In this document: positions 17,408-25,602 of the stretch, piece after piece
Layout: every line of letters starts with the position of its first letter
Numbering within the stretch: the stretch's first letter is position 1
Source: Peribacillus saganii
GTDB lineage: Bacteria; Bacillota; Bacilli; Bacillales; DSM-1321
Length of the DNA stretch: 64,000 nt
Assembly: GCF_003429095.1 (NCBI RefSeq)
Contig: NZ_QVTE01000016.1
Location: 124,001-188,000 of the forward strand
Direction of reading: 5' to 3'
The notes under the pieces: model-generated
The model's database searches: none
Seen by the model: only the letters and a program-made list of their open reading frames with translations
Told to the model about the DNA's origin: nothing
Made by a program: the position numbers and the translations under genes

Positions 17408-18505
17408 ATGAAACCTATGTTACCTTTTGAAAAATATTTCGGTAAGTTAGAACTAGTTTATGCCTTTTATGGGGCTATGCCTACAGGTGTGAGTGTTTCG
17501 GAAACCGGCCGTATTTTTATTTGCTTTCCGAAATGGGGAGACGACGTGGAATTTACGGTCGCGGAAATTGTTCAGGGTAAGCTGCAGCCTTATCCTAGTT
17601 TAGAAACTAATTTGATAAACCCAGGGAACCTCACAATGTCTTTCATCAGTGTCCAAAGTGTAGTTGCTGATGGAAGGGGTACACTTTGGGTATTAGATAC
17701 AGCGGCACCAAATTTTTCTGAGCCTATTAAAGGTGGGGCAAAATTAGTCGCTGTTGATCTAAAAACGAATACAATAAGAAAAGTTTATACCTTTACAGAA
17801 GATGTTGTCTTGCCAACAACTTATTTGAACGATGTCCGATTTGATTTTTGTGTTGGAAAAGCAGGTTATGCATATATAACGGATTCTTCTTCCAAAGGAC
17901 CAGGAGCTATTATCGTCGTTGATTTAGAAAATGGAGACGCGTATAGACGGTTAAATGGAGCAAGATCAACTTCACCCGATCCCAATATGCTACCGAAAGT
18001 AGAGGGTGAAATATTGATGAATCGAAATAAGGATGGCTCAACTTTTCCATTTAGGTTGGCGTCTGACGGTATAGCCATTTCTCCCAATGGAAAGGTGTTA
18101 TTTTATTGTCCACTTACCAGCCGTTATTTATTTTCGATATCAACAGAAGCTCTAAGAAACAGAAATATATCGGATATGGATTTACTTTATAATGTGGAGT
18201 ATCGGGGAGAAAAAGGTGCGTCTGATGGTATGATCACTGATGCGAGAGGAAACATTTATGCTGGAGATTATGAAAATAACAGTATTCGAAAGATAATGCC
18301 AAATGGCACAATGGTAACTATCGCACATGATCCGAGAATTTTATGGCCGGATACTTTTTCGATCGGTCCGGATCAATACTTATATGTCATTGTGAACCAA
18401 TTACATCGGCAAGCAAGATTTCATTATGGAAAAGACCTGCGACAAAAACCTTATAGTTTACTTCGCATGAAAATCGATGAATTACCTGCTCCTACCTTTT
18501 CATAA
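17408..18505 (+). CDS. Major royal jelly / yellow family protein
   Basis: 365 residues that read as a six-bladed beta-propeller of the MRJP/yellow family: PTGVSVSETGRIFICFPKW near the N-terminus, SVVADGRGTLWVLDT, YLNDVRFD, AYITDSS, FPFRLASDGIAISPNG and LYYCPL-like segment FYCPLTSRYLFSI. No signal peptide is evident, so it may be cytosolic. Bacterial members occur sporadically and may be lactonase-like or ligand-binding; no activity can be stated. The ribosome site GAGGAGG precedes the ATG. It stands alone between gene remnants, which suggests acquired DNA. Confidence 0.85.
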   Translation: MKPMLPFEKYFGKLELVYAFYGAMPTGVSVSETGRIFICFPKWGDDVEFTVAEIVQGKLQPYPSLETNLINPGNLTMSFISVQSVVADGRGTLWVLDTAAPNFSEPIKGGAKLVAVDLKTNTIRKVYTFTEDVVLPTTYLNDVRFDFCVGKAGYAYITDSSSKGPGAIIVVDLENGDAYRRLNGARSTSPDPNMLPKVEGEILMNRNKDGSTFPFRLASDGIAISPNGKVLFYCPLTSRYLFSISTEALRNRNISDMDLLYNVEYRGEKGASDGMITDARGNIYAGDYENNSIRKIMPNGTMVTIAHDPRILWPDTFSIGPDQYLYVIVNQLHRQARFHYGKDLRQKPYSLLRMKIDELPAPTFS

Positions 18506-18622
18506 TAAAAAATAGTTGAATAATAATTTTGCATTACAAGATATTCCAAAGGTTGTAAGCTTAGTGCTTTGCGTCCGTTGTATGTTTGTGAACGTAATAT
18601 TCTCACTTCGGGGGTAAAGATA

Positions 18623-18861
18623 ATGGAATTTTCTTTAAGTAGCCATGGAGCTCTGCCAGTAGAATTCACTTTAGAGTAGAACAATGGACGCTATATGATT
18701 CGAAAAATCGATACGAGCGGGGAAGCATTTAATAGTCCAGCTGAGCTGATTCAATAGTTGCGACGAATTTTACACAAGAGGAGTTTTGTAATCCTGCTGA
18801 ATTCTGTGGAATGATTTCACAGCTATCCGAATATTTATTAGATTCTAGTTCATATGAATAA
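18623..18861 (+). pseudogene. Broken small gene of unknown family
   Basis: From the ATG at 18623 the frame reads MEFSLSSHGALPVEFTLE, a TAG, then NNGRYMIRKIDTSGEAFNSP, a second TAG and a frameshift, after which ATNFTQEEFCNPAEF...LDSSSYE runs to a TAA at 18861. Protein-like composition continues across the breaks, and an open frame also extends upstream of 18623. I do not recognise the parent protein. Confidence 0.5.
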
Positions 18862-19088
18862 TACTGGTTTTTTACCAGTTAACAGTTGCTGCCGTGGCGT
18901 CTTTTTCAGTAAAGGTAAGAGTGTGAAAAAATGTTAATAAACTTTTGTGCCTCTGTTGGAAACAGGGAGTTGTTGCGGCAGCTCTTTTTTCTTGTTATGC
19001 TAACGCAGTTTAGCGCAATTAGGAATGGTTTTTGTTAAAGTTGACATGGTAAAATTATATTATAGAAAAGATACAAGGGGCTAAATCA

Positions 19089-19919
19089 ATGCGTAGTAAT
19101 TTTGGTAAATACGATGTACCGCCTACACTCCAAAGATTAATCGACTTACAACATGTTCTTGTTGACCCTGAACTTGTTTATCTTGGTCTTAATTTTTACC
19201 CTTCTCTTGCAAACTACAGATATTTCAACACACCTTGTGATGTGGTCGTATTTGGAAATATGGGTGTAGATGGTGTTCATTATGGGTTCCTTACTGATTT
19301 TGGTACTGTAACTGATCTTGAGGCAGCTCCTATTGTTTGTGTTTGTCCTATGGATTTTGAACGTCCAACTCGTATAGTTGCAAACAATCTAACTGAATTT
19401 CTGAGAGTAAATTTGACTGACAGTGCACTATTCTATAACAAGTTTGATAGTGACGGTAATTATTTAGCAGCTCGAGAACAATGGGTGGAAGAGGCTTCTA
19501 ACTCCCCATATCAACCATCTGAAAATGACAAATTAGTTCTGGAGAGAGTAACAAAGTTTTTAATGGAGAATCTCAAGTTTCCTATTATTGACAATGCGTA
19601 TCTTTACGTTCAAAACGTCGATCAGGAGCGGCAAAAAAATGTAACGATCCAAACAGAGGATGGACTGGGCGTTACTACTCCACTTCTTAAAGGTGAAAAG
19701 TACATACCATTCCCGATTCAAAAACACGCAGAACCTGATTTGAAGTTGTTCAAGGAATACCTGTATTCCGCACCGGTTGCCTCACGACTTGCGTTATTTA
19801 GGGAGATTCAGCTTAATTATGTTTTGCAAGACCACCAAGAACTGCACGGAATAGTAATTGAGGCAATGATCAATATGGACCTTGCCGATGAAGCCAAACG
19901 ATTATCCGAAGATATTTAA
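19089..19919 (+). CDS. Unrecognised protein with SUKH-like (SMI1/KNR4-like) features
   Basis: 276 residues, no signal peptide or membrane segment. The N-terminal half has the segment FGNMGVDGVHYGFLTDFG, then PIVCVCPMDFERPTRIVANNLTEFL, resembling the SUKH fold pattern (a small-residue/aromatic core, then a proline strand and a closing FL helix). SUKH proteins often act as immunity proteins against toxins, but no toxin gene is adjacent. The start follows ACAAGGGGC. It sits alone and is followed by a 30-bp palindrome. Confidence 0.6.
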   Translation: MRSNFGKYDVPPTLQRLIDLQHVLVDPELVYLGLNFYPSLANYRYFNTPCDVVVFGNMGVDGVHYGFLTDFGTVTDLEAAPIVCVCPMDFERPTRIVANNLTEFLRVNLTDSALFYNKFDSDGNYLAAREQWVEEASNSPYQPSENDKLVLERVTKFLMENLKFPIIDNAYLYVQNVDQERQKNVTIQTEDGLGVTTPLLKGEKYIPFPIQKHAEPDLKLFKEYLYSAPVASRLALFREIQLNYVLQDHQELHGIVIEAMINMDLADEAKRLSEDI

Positions 19920-19980
19920 ATATTAACCAACATAATGAGTACAAGCGTGTAAAGATGGCATAAAATTAGTTGATAAATTA

Positions 19981-20010
19981 CGAACAGCCACCAACGAAGG
20001 TGGCTGTTCG
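19981..20010. terminator. Perfect 12-bp hairpin after the 19.1-kb gene
   Basis: Arms CGAACAGCCACC and GGTGGCTGTTCG around a six-base loop. No T-run follows on either strand, so it may be a terminator of unusual form or an RNA-stability element. Confidence 0.45.
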
Positions 20011-20214
20011 ATTGGTCCCAAAATCAACAACCTACAGAGGCTTTGTATAAACAAAATTAACTTCAACTGTGGGGAGAAGTTTATTAGAAGTTTTATAATT
20101 AAAGAATAATTATTATGAAGAGAGAAGCATAGCAGCTGTCTACCCTTTATATGTTGAAACACTTGCTGTAATATAGAAAAAATAACTTTGGTTTAACACT
20201 TGCATTTACATCAA

Positions 20215-21090
20215 TCAAAGTTTACTCCTCGAATTCAACCATTTCTTCCAATTTTCCAGATCTCCTTTTAATCTATATTTTTGCATAGGTTCCGAAAGGA
20301 ATTTTGCTCCAGCTCCACCGATGACAAAATCTATGTTTGTTCCTTTTGACAATAAGTCCGAGATGAAGGTTTCAACCTGACTGATGCTTTCTTCCATGGT
20401 TATCGAAATGCAGACTAGTTGCACATTGTTTAGGTGAATAAGCGGAAGAAGGCTCTCTGTAGGAGTGCTTTGGCCTAGAAATAGAACATCAATTCCTCTT
20501 CTTTTCAAGAAAAGGGAAAAGAGAAGCAAGCCGACATTATGCAGTTCTTCCGGGGCGCAAAGTGCTACAGCCTTTGGCTTCATCGGATCAGCGTACAAGT
20601 CATGAAAAAAGGGAAATATCCTTCTTTGCAGGAAGTTGCAAATAAAATGCTCCTGGGCAACACTTAGTTTACCATTCTCCCACTGGTACCCAACCCGGTG
20701 CAAAATTGGAGTAAATATATGATGAAAAACTTCTTCAAAATCGAACATGGAAAAACATAAGTTAATTTGCTTTGTGGCCTGCTCTGTCTGATACTCCGTT
20801 AAAAAGTTCAGGATCTCCTCAATATGTTCTTCGTAGCTGCTTCCTGTTATTGTCGATTCAACTTTCATTTCCTTTATTTCTTTGAGCAGGTCCATTGCTT
20901 GTCTGACGGTGATGCCTCTTTCGTCTTTTTGTTTTTTTATCCATATGATGTCTTCTATATTTTCTTTTGTATAATAACGTGCGCCACCCTGGGATCGCGA
21001 GGGATTGATTACTTTATATCTTCTCTCCCAGGATCTCAAAGTTACTTCTGGTACACCCGTTAATTCCGATACTTTCTTGATGCCAAACAA
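20215..21090 (-). CDS. MerR-family regulator with cobalamin-binding domain
   Basis: 291 residues. N-terminal MerR helix-turn-helix (FGIKKVSELTGVPEVTLRSWERR), then a four-helix cobalamin-binding cap and a Rossmann-type B12 domain. The motif W-x9-EH (WENGKLSVAQEH) and an ELHNVG segment in the place of DxHxxG are visible, as in the light-sensing CarH/LitR regulators that bind adenosylcobalamin. It may thus switch genes in response to light or cobalamin. The TTG at 21090 follows AGAGGA at good spacing; an upstream TTG at 21117 would add nine residues. Its targets are not evident; the chemotaxis receptor next to it is divergent. Confidence 0.85.
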   Translation of the reverse strand: MFGIKKVSELTGVPEVTLRSWERRYKVINPSRSQGGARYYTKENIEDIIWIKKQKDERGITVRQAMDLLKEIKEMKVESTITGSSYEEHIEEILNFLTEYQTEQATKQINLCFSMFDFEEVFHHIFTPILHRVGYQWENGKLSVAQEHFICNFLQRRIFPFFHDLYADPMKPKAVALCAPEELHNVGLLLFSLFLKRRGIDVLFLGQSTPTESLLPLIHLNNVQLVCISITMEESISQVETFISDLLSKGTNIDFVIGGAGAKFLSEPMQKYRLKGDLENWKKWLNSRSKL

Positions 21091-21425
21091 TAGAAATCCT
21101 CTTTTCTGTACAGTCAATGAATAAACTACGACTATAGTATATCAAAAAATTAAAAAGATAAAAAAATAGATTGTGCAACAGTTGTGCAACAGTTATTCTG
21201 AAGTTATGCAATTAATTATATATCCTAAAGAAAACAGAAAGGAGAGGACATATTAAGCAGAGGAAAAGTCATCATTTTATAAAAAAGAGCAGAAGCTGGG
21301 AGGAAGGTTTATGCTTCTCAGCTAACGGTGGCTGCAGAAGCTGTTGAAACGAAAGAACAGCTGGAATTACTAATCGACCTAAAAAGTATAATCTGTATAA
21401 CTATAACATTTAAGGTGGATCTCTT
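21091..21425. other. Intergenic stretch between regulator and chemotaxis receptor
   Basis: AT-rich divergent region containing direct GTGCAACAGTT repeats (around 21172-21192), which could be a regulator-binding site, and an EAL-domain remnant described separately. Confidence 0.45.
21295..21390 (+). pseudogene. Remnant of an EAL-domain (c-di-GMP phosphodiesterase) gene
   Basis: Frame reads AGRKVYASQLTVAAEAVETK then EQLELLIDLK, matching the late EAL-domain segment (V-AEGVET-EQL--L). No start and no continuation of the domain are present. Confidence 0.4.
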
Positions 21426-22955
21426 ATGAAGTACATAAAGAATTTAATGATGTTATATTTTTCTGGTTTTGTTATTTTAATTTCGCTTATCACCCATTTT
21501 TTACATAGAAGTATGGGATTTTTGGATGATTATGTTGTGTTGAATACGGCGATTGCAGAGCGCGACAGCTTCCACCTCATCCTTAATGTTTTATTAATAA
21601 TACCTATATTGCTATGGACAGTTTCTTTTGTGTATTACCGAAATCAAAAAACGCATGATCGAATTCCTTTGTTTCTTACACTGTCTTTAACTTTTTCAAG
21701 CATATCCATCATTGCAGGTGGGGATGGATTAGTTGAATATCATTTCTCGATCTTTATGGTTATTGCAAGTCTAGCGTATTTTAATTCTATTAACTTAATT
21801 CTAGTTAGTACGATAATTTTTGCGATTCACCATTTAGGCTGTTACTTTGCGTTCCCTGAACTGATATGTGGAACGAGCAATTACAAATTCTCCTTGCTGC
21901 TTATACACGCAGTATTCCTACTATTCACAAGTGCCGCAACGATCATCCAAATTTATGTGAAACAAAGAGAAACAGCATCACTTCAAAAAGAAAACTCAAC
22001 CCAGAAAACGCTTATTGAAGAGATGATGAAAAATATACGCGATACCTCAAGCCAAGTACTACAAAGTGTTGAACAAATTAAAAATGGCTCACAAGAGTCG
22101 GCCTATGCCAGCCATAACATTACCAGTTCAATCCTAGAAATGGCATCCGGGTCAGATAAACAGTTTCAACGGTCGGCAGAAAGCAACGAGCTGCTGAACC
22201 GGATGATTGTTGATGTGAACAAAATGGCAAGTAAATACAAAATCCTTAGTGATAGTTCGTACGAAACGACAGAAGAGGCAAGGAAAGGGCAAGAGTCAAT
22301 ACAAGCGACTATACAGCAAATGGAAAGAATTACACACTCAGTAGAAGAAATATCTGGCAGAGTTCAAAAGCTAGGTGAACGATCAAAAAGAATTGAAGAT
22401 ATCTTGACGGTAATATCCAGTATAGCAAGCCAAACGAATCTATTGGCGCTTAATGCTGCGATTGAATCAGCCAGAGCAGGAGAAGCAGGAAAAGGTTTTG
22501 CAGTAGTAGCTGCGGAAGTTAGAAAGCTTGCCAATCAGGCAGAAGAGTCAGCAGGAGAAATTTCAGCTTTAATTATTGAAATGCATAAGGAAACCCAATC
22601 AGTGATTCACTCAATGGAAAATGGTGCAAACGAAGTGAAATATGGAATAAAGATCGTCACAGAAACAGGCCTTGTTTTCGAAGACATCCTTCAGTCTACC
22701 AATCAAGTGACTAATAAAATTAAAGAAGTGTCTACCATTTCTAACGGCCTGGTCATTAAATCTGCTCAAGTTGCTGAAGCAATGAATGAGGTAATGCTGA
22801 TTACGGAGGAAGCCAATGCAAATGCCGAAAGTATATCTGCTGCGTCCGAAGAACAGTTGGCGACGATAGAAAATATGGAAAAAACCACAGAAACCCTTAG
22901 TAACCTTGCTGAAAAACTGGATGAATTGCTTGAAGAAGTCTACCGGAAAAATTAA
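21426..22955 (+). CDS. Methyl-accepting chemotaxis protein with multi-span membrane sensor
   Basis: 509 residues. The first ~190 form about six hydrophobic helices without a long external loop, then a cytoplasmic signalling coiled coil directly (no clear HAMP domain). The tip [20 protein letters not shown] (near residue 335-355) is the conserved CheA/CheW-binding hairpin. Histidines 106 (in EYHFS), 135 and 136 (IHHLG) lie in the membrane part and could bind a metal or haem; this is inference. It would send a signal to the flagellar motor in response to something sensed in the membrane. GTGGATC-type weak ribosome site (AAGGTGG) precedes the ATG. Divergent from the B12 regulator. Confidence 0.88.
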   Translation: MKYIKNLMMLYFSGFVILISLITHFLHRSMGFLDDYVVLNTAIAERDSFHLILNVLLIIPILLWTVSFVYYRNQKTHDRIPLFLTLSLTFSSISIIAGGDGLVEYHFSIFMVIASLAYFNSINLILVSTIIFAIHHLGCYFAFPELICGTSNYKFSLLLIHAVFLLFTSAATIIQIYVKQRETASLQKENSTQKTLIEEMMKNIRDTSSQVLQSVEQIKNGSQESAYASHNITSSILEMASGSDKQFQRSAESNELLNRMIVDVNKMASKYKILSDSSYETTEEARKGQESIQATIQQMERITHSVEEISGRVQKLGERSKRIEDILTVISSIASQTNLLALNAAIESARAGEAGKGFAVVAAEVRKLANQAEESAGEISALIIEMHKETQSVIHSMENGANEVKYGIKIVTETGLVFEDILQSTNQVTNKIKEVSTISNGLVIKSAQVAEAMNEVMLITEEANANAESISAASEEQLATIENMEKTTETLSNLAEKLDELLEEVYRKN

Positions 22956-23011
22956 AGTGAACAAATAGGCTTTTGGATATAAATCTGCACAAGGGAAAAA
23001 TAGTACGGGGC

Positions 23012-23362
23012 TTATCCTATTACCTGTTTAGATCTTAAGAGAGCTTTATGAAAAAGGTATTCAACTATCGATACAGCGATAGCTGAGAAGAATGATGCTT
23101 CAACTGCCTTTCCTTGGTATCCTGCAGCTCGACTGGTTATCCAAATAACCATGAATGCTAGACCAAAATCAATTATTGTTGCTGTTATGTTGCTTGTTTT
23201 AGGTAAAACATATAAATCACCTACTATGAATCCTATGATCGTTAAAAATATTGAAATTGAGAGAACTGAACCAAAACTGTGAGCATAAAACAAAGCAAGG
23301 ATAATAGCAAGAACAGATAAAACTGAAATGAACTTAACAAATAAAGCCGTTGATCGTGGCAT
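23012..23362 (-). CDS. YndM-like DUF2512 four-helix membrane protein
   Basis: 116 residues with four membrane helices; VGDLYVLPKTSN followed by ATIIDFGLAFMVIW is the pattern of the DUF2512 family known in Bacillus (YndM). Function unknown. AGGAG lies at normal distance before the ATG. It is convergent with the chemotaxis receptor gene. Confidence 0.8.
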   Translation of the reverse strand: MPRSTALFVKFISVLSVLAIILALFYAHSFGSVLSISIFLTIIGFIVGDLYVLPKTSNITATIIDFGLAFMVIWITSRAAGYQGKAVEASFFSAIAVSIVEYLFHKALLRSKQVIG

Positions 23363-23810
23363 AAACTCAACTCCTTTTTCGCTTATTCTGCGGTAGTTAC
23401 AATTAATTATTCCCTAACGAAGCAAATAAATGATCAGTTTTGCCGGCAGGGGGTAATTCTATGTCATACCAATATAAGCGCCACAACGCTAAGGGAGACA
23501 AATAACTATTTCCTGACTTATACGCAAAGCATTAGGATTTTATCAAATATTTGCATTTGATTAATTCTGGAATTGATCTTTAACAAGATAAGTTTTTGAT
23601 TTATCCCATGTGTTTGAAAGGACAAGACCCTAGACACTATGAAATTCCAAAACACGTATGATATACCATAAATTCAGGAGTAAGCGATTTCCAAATATAT
23701 TTCCTTTTCAAGGGTATACTCTTTATGACGATGTGTGGTTATAAAATATACTGTTATCAAATTCGACCATAAAATTATTAACCATAATGTAGAAAGAGGG
23801 GGGAAGCTGT
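23363..23810. other. Intergenic stretch without a supported gene
   Basis: Contains only a 14-codon frame at 23461 after GGGGGT and a short fragment-like frame near 23580-23660; neither is supported. It should hold promoters for the flanking divergent genes. Confidence 0.4.
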
Positions 23811-24875
23811 TTGCAATGCCCGCAATGTGTTTACTCCAATCCAGAGGGAGTGAAGTTCTGTTTAAACTGCGGAGAAAACTTTAATAAAAATAACGCACAA
23901 GTCGATGACAAGAGCTTTTTTTATGAGTTTGCCCATTATGTAGATATGATTCCGAAATTTGAACGAACGATTGAGCCGAAATTTCAAAACATATTTTCGC
24001 GTGTTTTTCGTAATCATAGTGAACTGGAAGCGGAACGGCTTTTTATCGTAGGGACCGCGCTTACGACACCCAAAATTTCGGAAGTTAAAGAAACATGGCC
24101 AAAGCCTTGGCTTTTTGCAAGGGTGTTTGTCATTGCGCTTCTGGCATTCGCAGGTTTTTATATAGGCGTGAGCTATTTTAGAAATGTGAATTTTATACCT
24201 GGACTTATTATCGTTGGTTCTTTTGCTGTTCCGTTTACAACGTTAATCTTCTTCTGGGAGATGAATGCACCGCAAAATATTCCCATTTATCGAGTTATTT
24301 ATGTGGTGCTCATCGGCGGGATTCTCTCCATGTTAGTCGCACTGATGTTTTTCGACATTCTGAAAAACAATATCAATCCAATTACGATAGGTATTGCTGA
24401 GGAGCTTGCCAAAGCGGTAACAGTTATTACATTTGTTCGATACAGAAAATACAAATATATCCTAAACGGACTTCTTATTGGTGCTGCTATTGGAGCGGGT
24501 TTTGCAGCGTTCGAAACAGCAGGGTATGCTCTTAGGGCATTGCTTTCCGGAGACGGCAGAAATCTCTACAACACGATCCTTTGGCGGGGGATTTTTGCTC
24601 CTGGCGGCCATGTTGCCTGGGCGGCTCTGACAGGTGCAGCATTCTGCAGAGTACACGGGGACCATCCTTTTAAAATTAACATGCTATTCCGTTTAAAATT
24701 TTTACGTGTCTTTATGTTGGTTGTTGTGATACATGCTTTATGGAACACCCCTATACAAGGAATGTTTCCTTATGGGCATATTTTTTTAATGGGAGCTTCA
24801 TGGATCGCTGTTTTTCTATTCATACGTGCCGGTCTTAAGGAGATAGGGGAAAGAAAAGTAAAGTTTCAGGAGTAG
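23811..24875 (+). CDS. PrsW-family intramembrane metalloprotease with N-terminal zinc ribbon
   Basis: 354 residues. Residues 1-24 form a zinc ribbon (Cys3, Cys6, Cys17, Cys20). After a soluble stretch, about eight membrane helices follow from residue 100. The PrsW motifs are present: EEL-AK near 197, FAAFETAGY, GHVAWAALTG near 266 and HALWNT near 308, giving the glutamates and histidines of the zinc site. PrsW of B. subtilis cleaves the anti-sigma factor RsiW, but the family is broad and this branch with the ribbon may have another target. The start is TTG at 23811, after GAGGGGGGAAG. Confidence 0.88.
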   Translation: MQCPQCVYSNPEGVKFCLNCGENFNKNNAQVDDKSFFYEFAHYVDMIPKFERTIEPKFQNIFSRVFRNHSELEAERLFIVGTALTTPKISEVKETWPKPWLFARVFVIALLAFAGFYIGVSYFRNVNFIPGLIIVGSFAVPFTTLIFFWEMNAPQNIPIYRVIYVVLIGGILSMLVALMFFDILKNNINPITIGIAEELAKAVTVITFVRYRKYKYILNGLLIGAAIGAGFAAFETAGYALRALLSGDGRNLYNTILWRGIFAPGGHVAWAALTGAAFCRVHGDHPFKINMLFRLKFLRVFMLVVVIHALWNTPIQGMFPYGHIFLMGASWIAVFLFIRAGLKEIGERKVKFQE

Positions 24876-25602
24876 GGGAGATTTCTTCTGCTCCATTTTA
24901 TATTGGGCCAGCATTTTTTTATTACCTGGAAAAAGACTCATAACTTAGTCTCTAAGTGTAGACAGTTAGGTATCGGGCCGAAAGCCAACCCGATGATAGG
25001 GAGTCGGATAGCAGCAGTAGTATCAATGAAGTTGGGTAATGCCTACGGACAGAAGGGCTAGCTGCCAGTTATCACCCTTACAAAAGGTATTGTCCTGTTC
25101 CAGTATGACGTTTGTATATTTAAAAGCTCAGCTTAATTAAGAAACAACCACAGGAATACCGGAACATTACACACGGAGTTAGAATGAGGATGTAGCATAG
25201 GAGGGGCAATTAGGAACCCTGATTTATCAATTATATTTGCCAGCTCTTTGGAAAAACACTTTTTCACAATAATAACTGGTGTAGGCAGAGTTTTTGATTA
25301 AATAAAAAGGAGAAAATAGAAAACGGTAACGGAAAGGGGTTCCATTACTTTGCATAATTTTATAATAAGAAAAACTTATAAAAAACAATAACTTTCTTGT
25401 TATTTACTTATAGTATAAGTTGTATTACTATTAATTTGTGAGGAAAGTTCGGAGAAGATTCAAACTTTTCGACAAAATTAAGCAAATTCTTTATATTAAT
25501 TGTATGGGCATGGTTCTTTATGATTCATAGACTCATATAAACCACGTTTTACTTTTCATGGCCGGGAACTGTTCCCGACTGATCAAGAGGGGGAGAATTT
25601 GA
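24876..25602. other. Long intergenic stretch with a possible group II intron fragment upstream of citB
   Basis: About 24960-25080 resembles the conserved core found just before the reverse-transcriptase frame of bacterial group II introns (CCGATGATAGGGAGTCGGA, then ATGAAGTTGGGTAATGCC and GGACAGAAGGGC). No reverse transcriptase frame follows, so it would be a remnant. The right end holds the citB promoter region. sspO and sspP, expected here from B. subtilis, were not found. Confidence 0.4.
25387..25420 (+). promoter_or_regulatory. Dyad elements upstream of citB
   Basis: AATAAC-N6-GTTATT (25387-25404) and ACTTAT-AGT-ATAAGT (25406-25420) lie side by side about 190 bases before citB. B. subtilis citB is repressed by CcpC at ATAA/TTAT dyads; the first element fits that kind of site, as inference. 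Confidence 0.4.

Noticed and set aside
23461-23505. 14-codon frame after GGGGGT
   Set aside because: Too short, no recognised family; could be chance.
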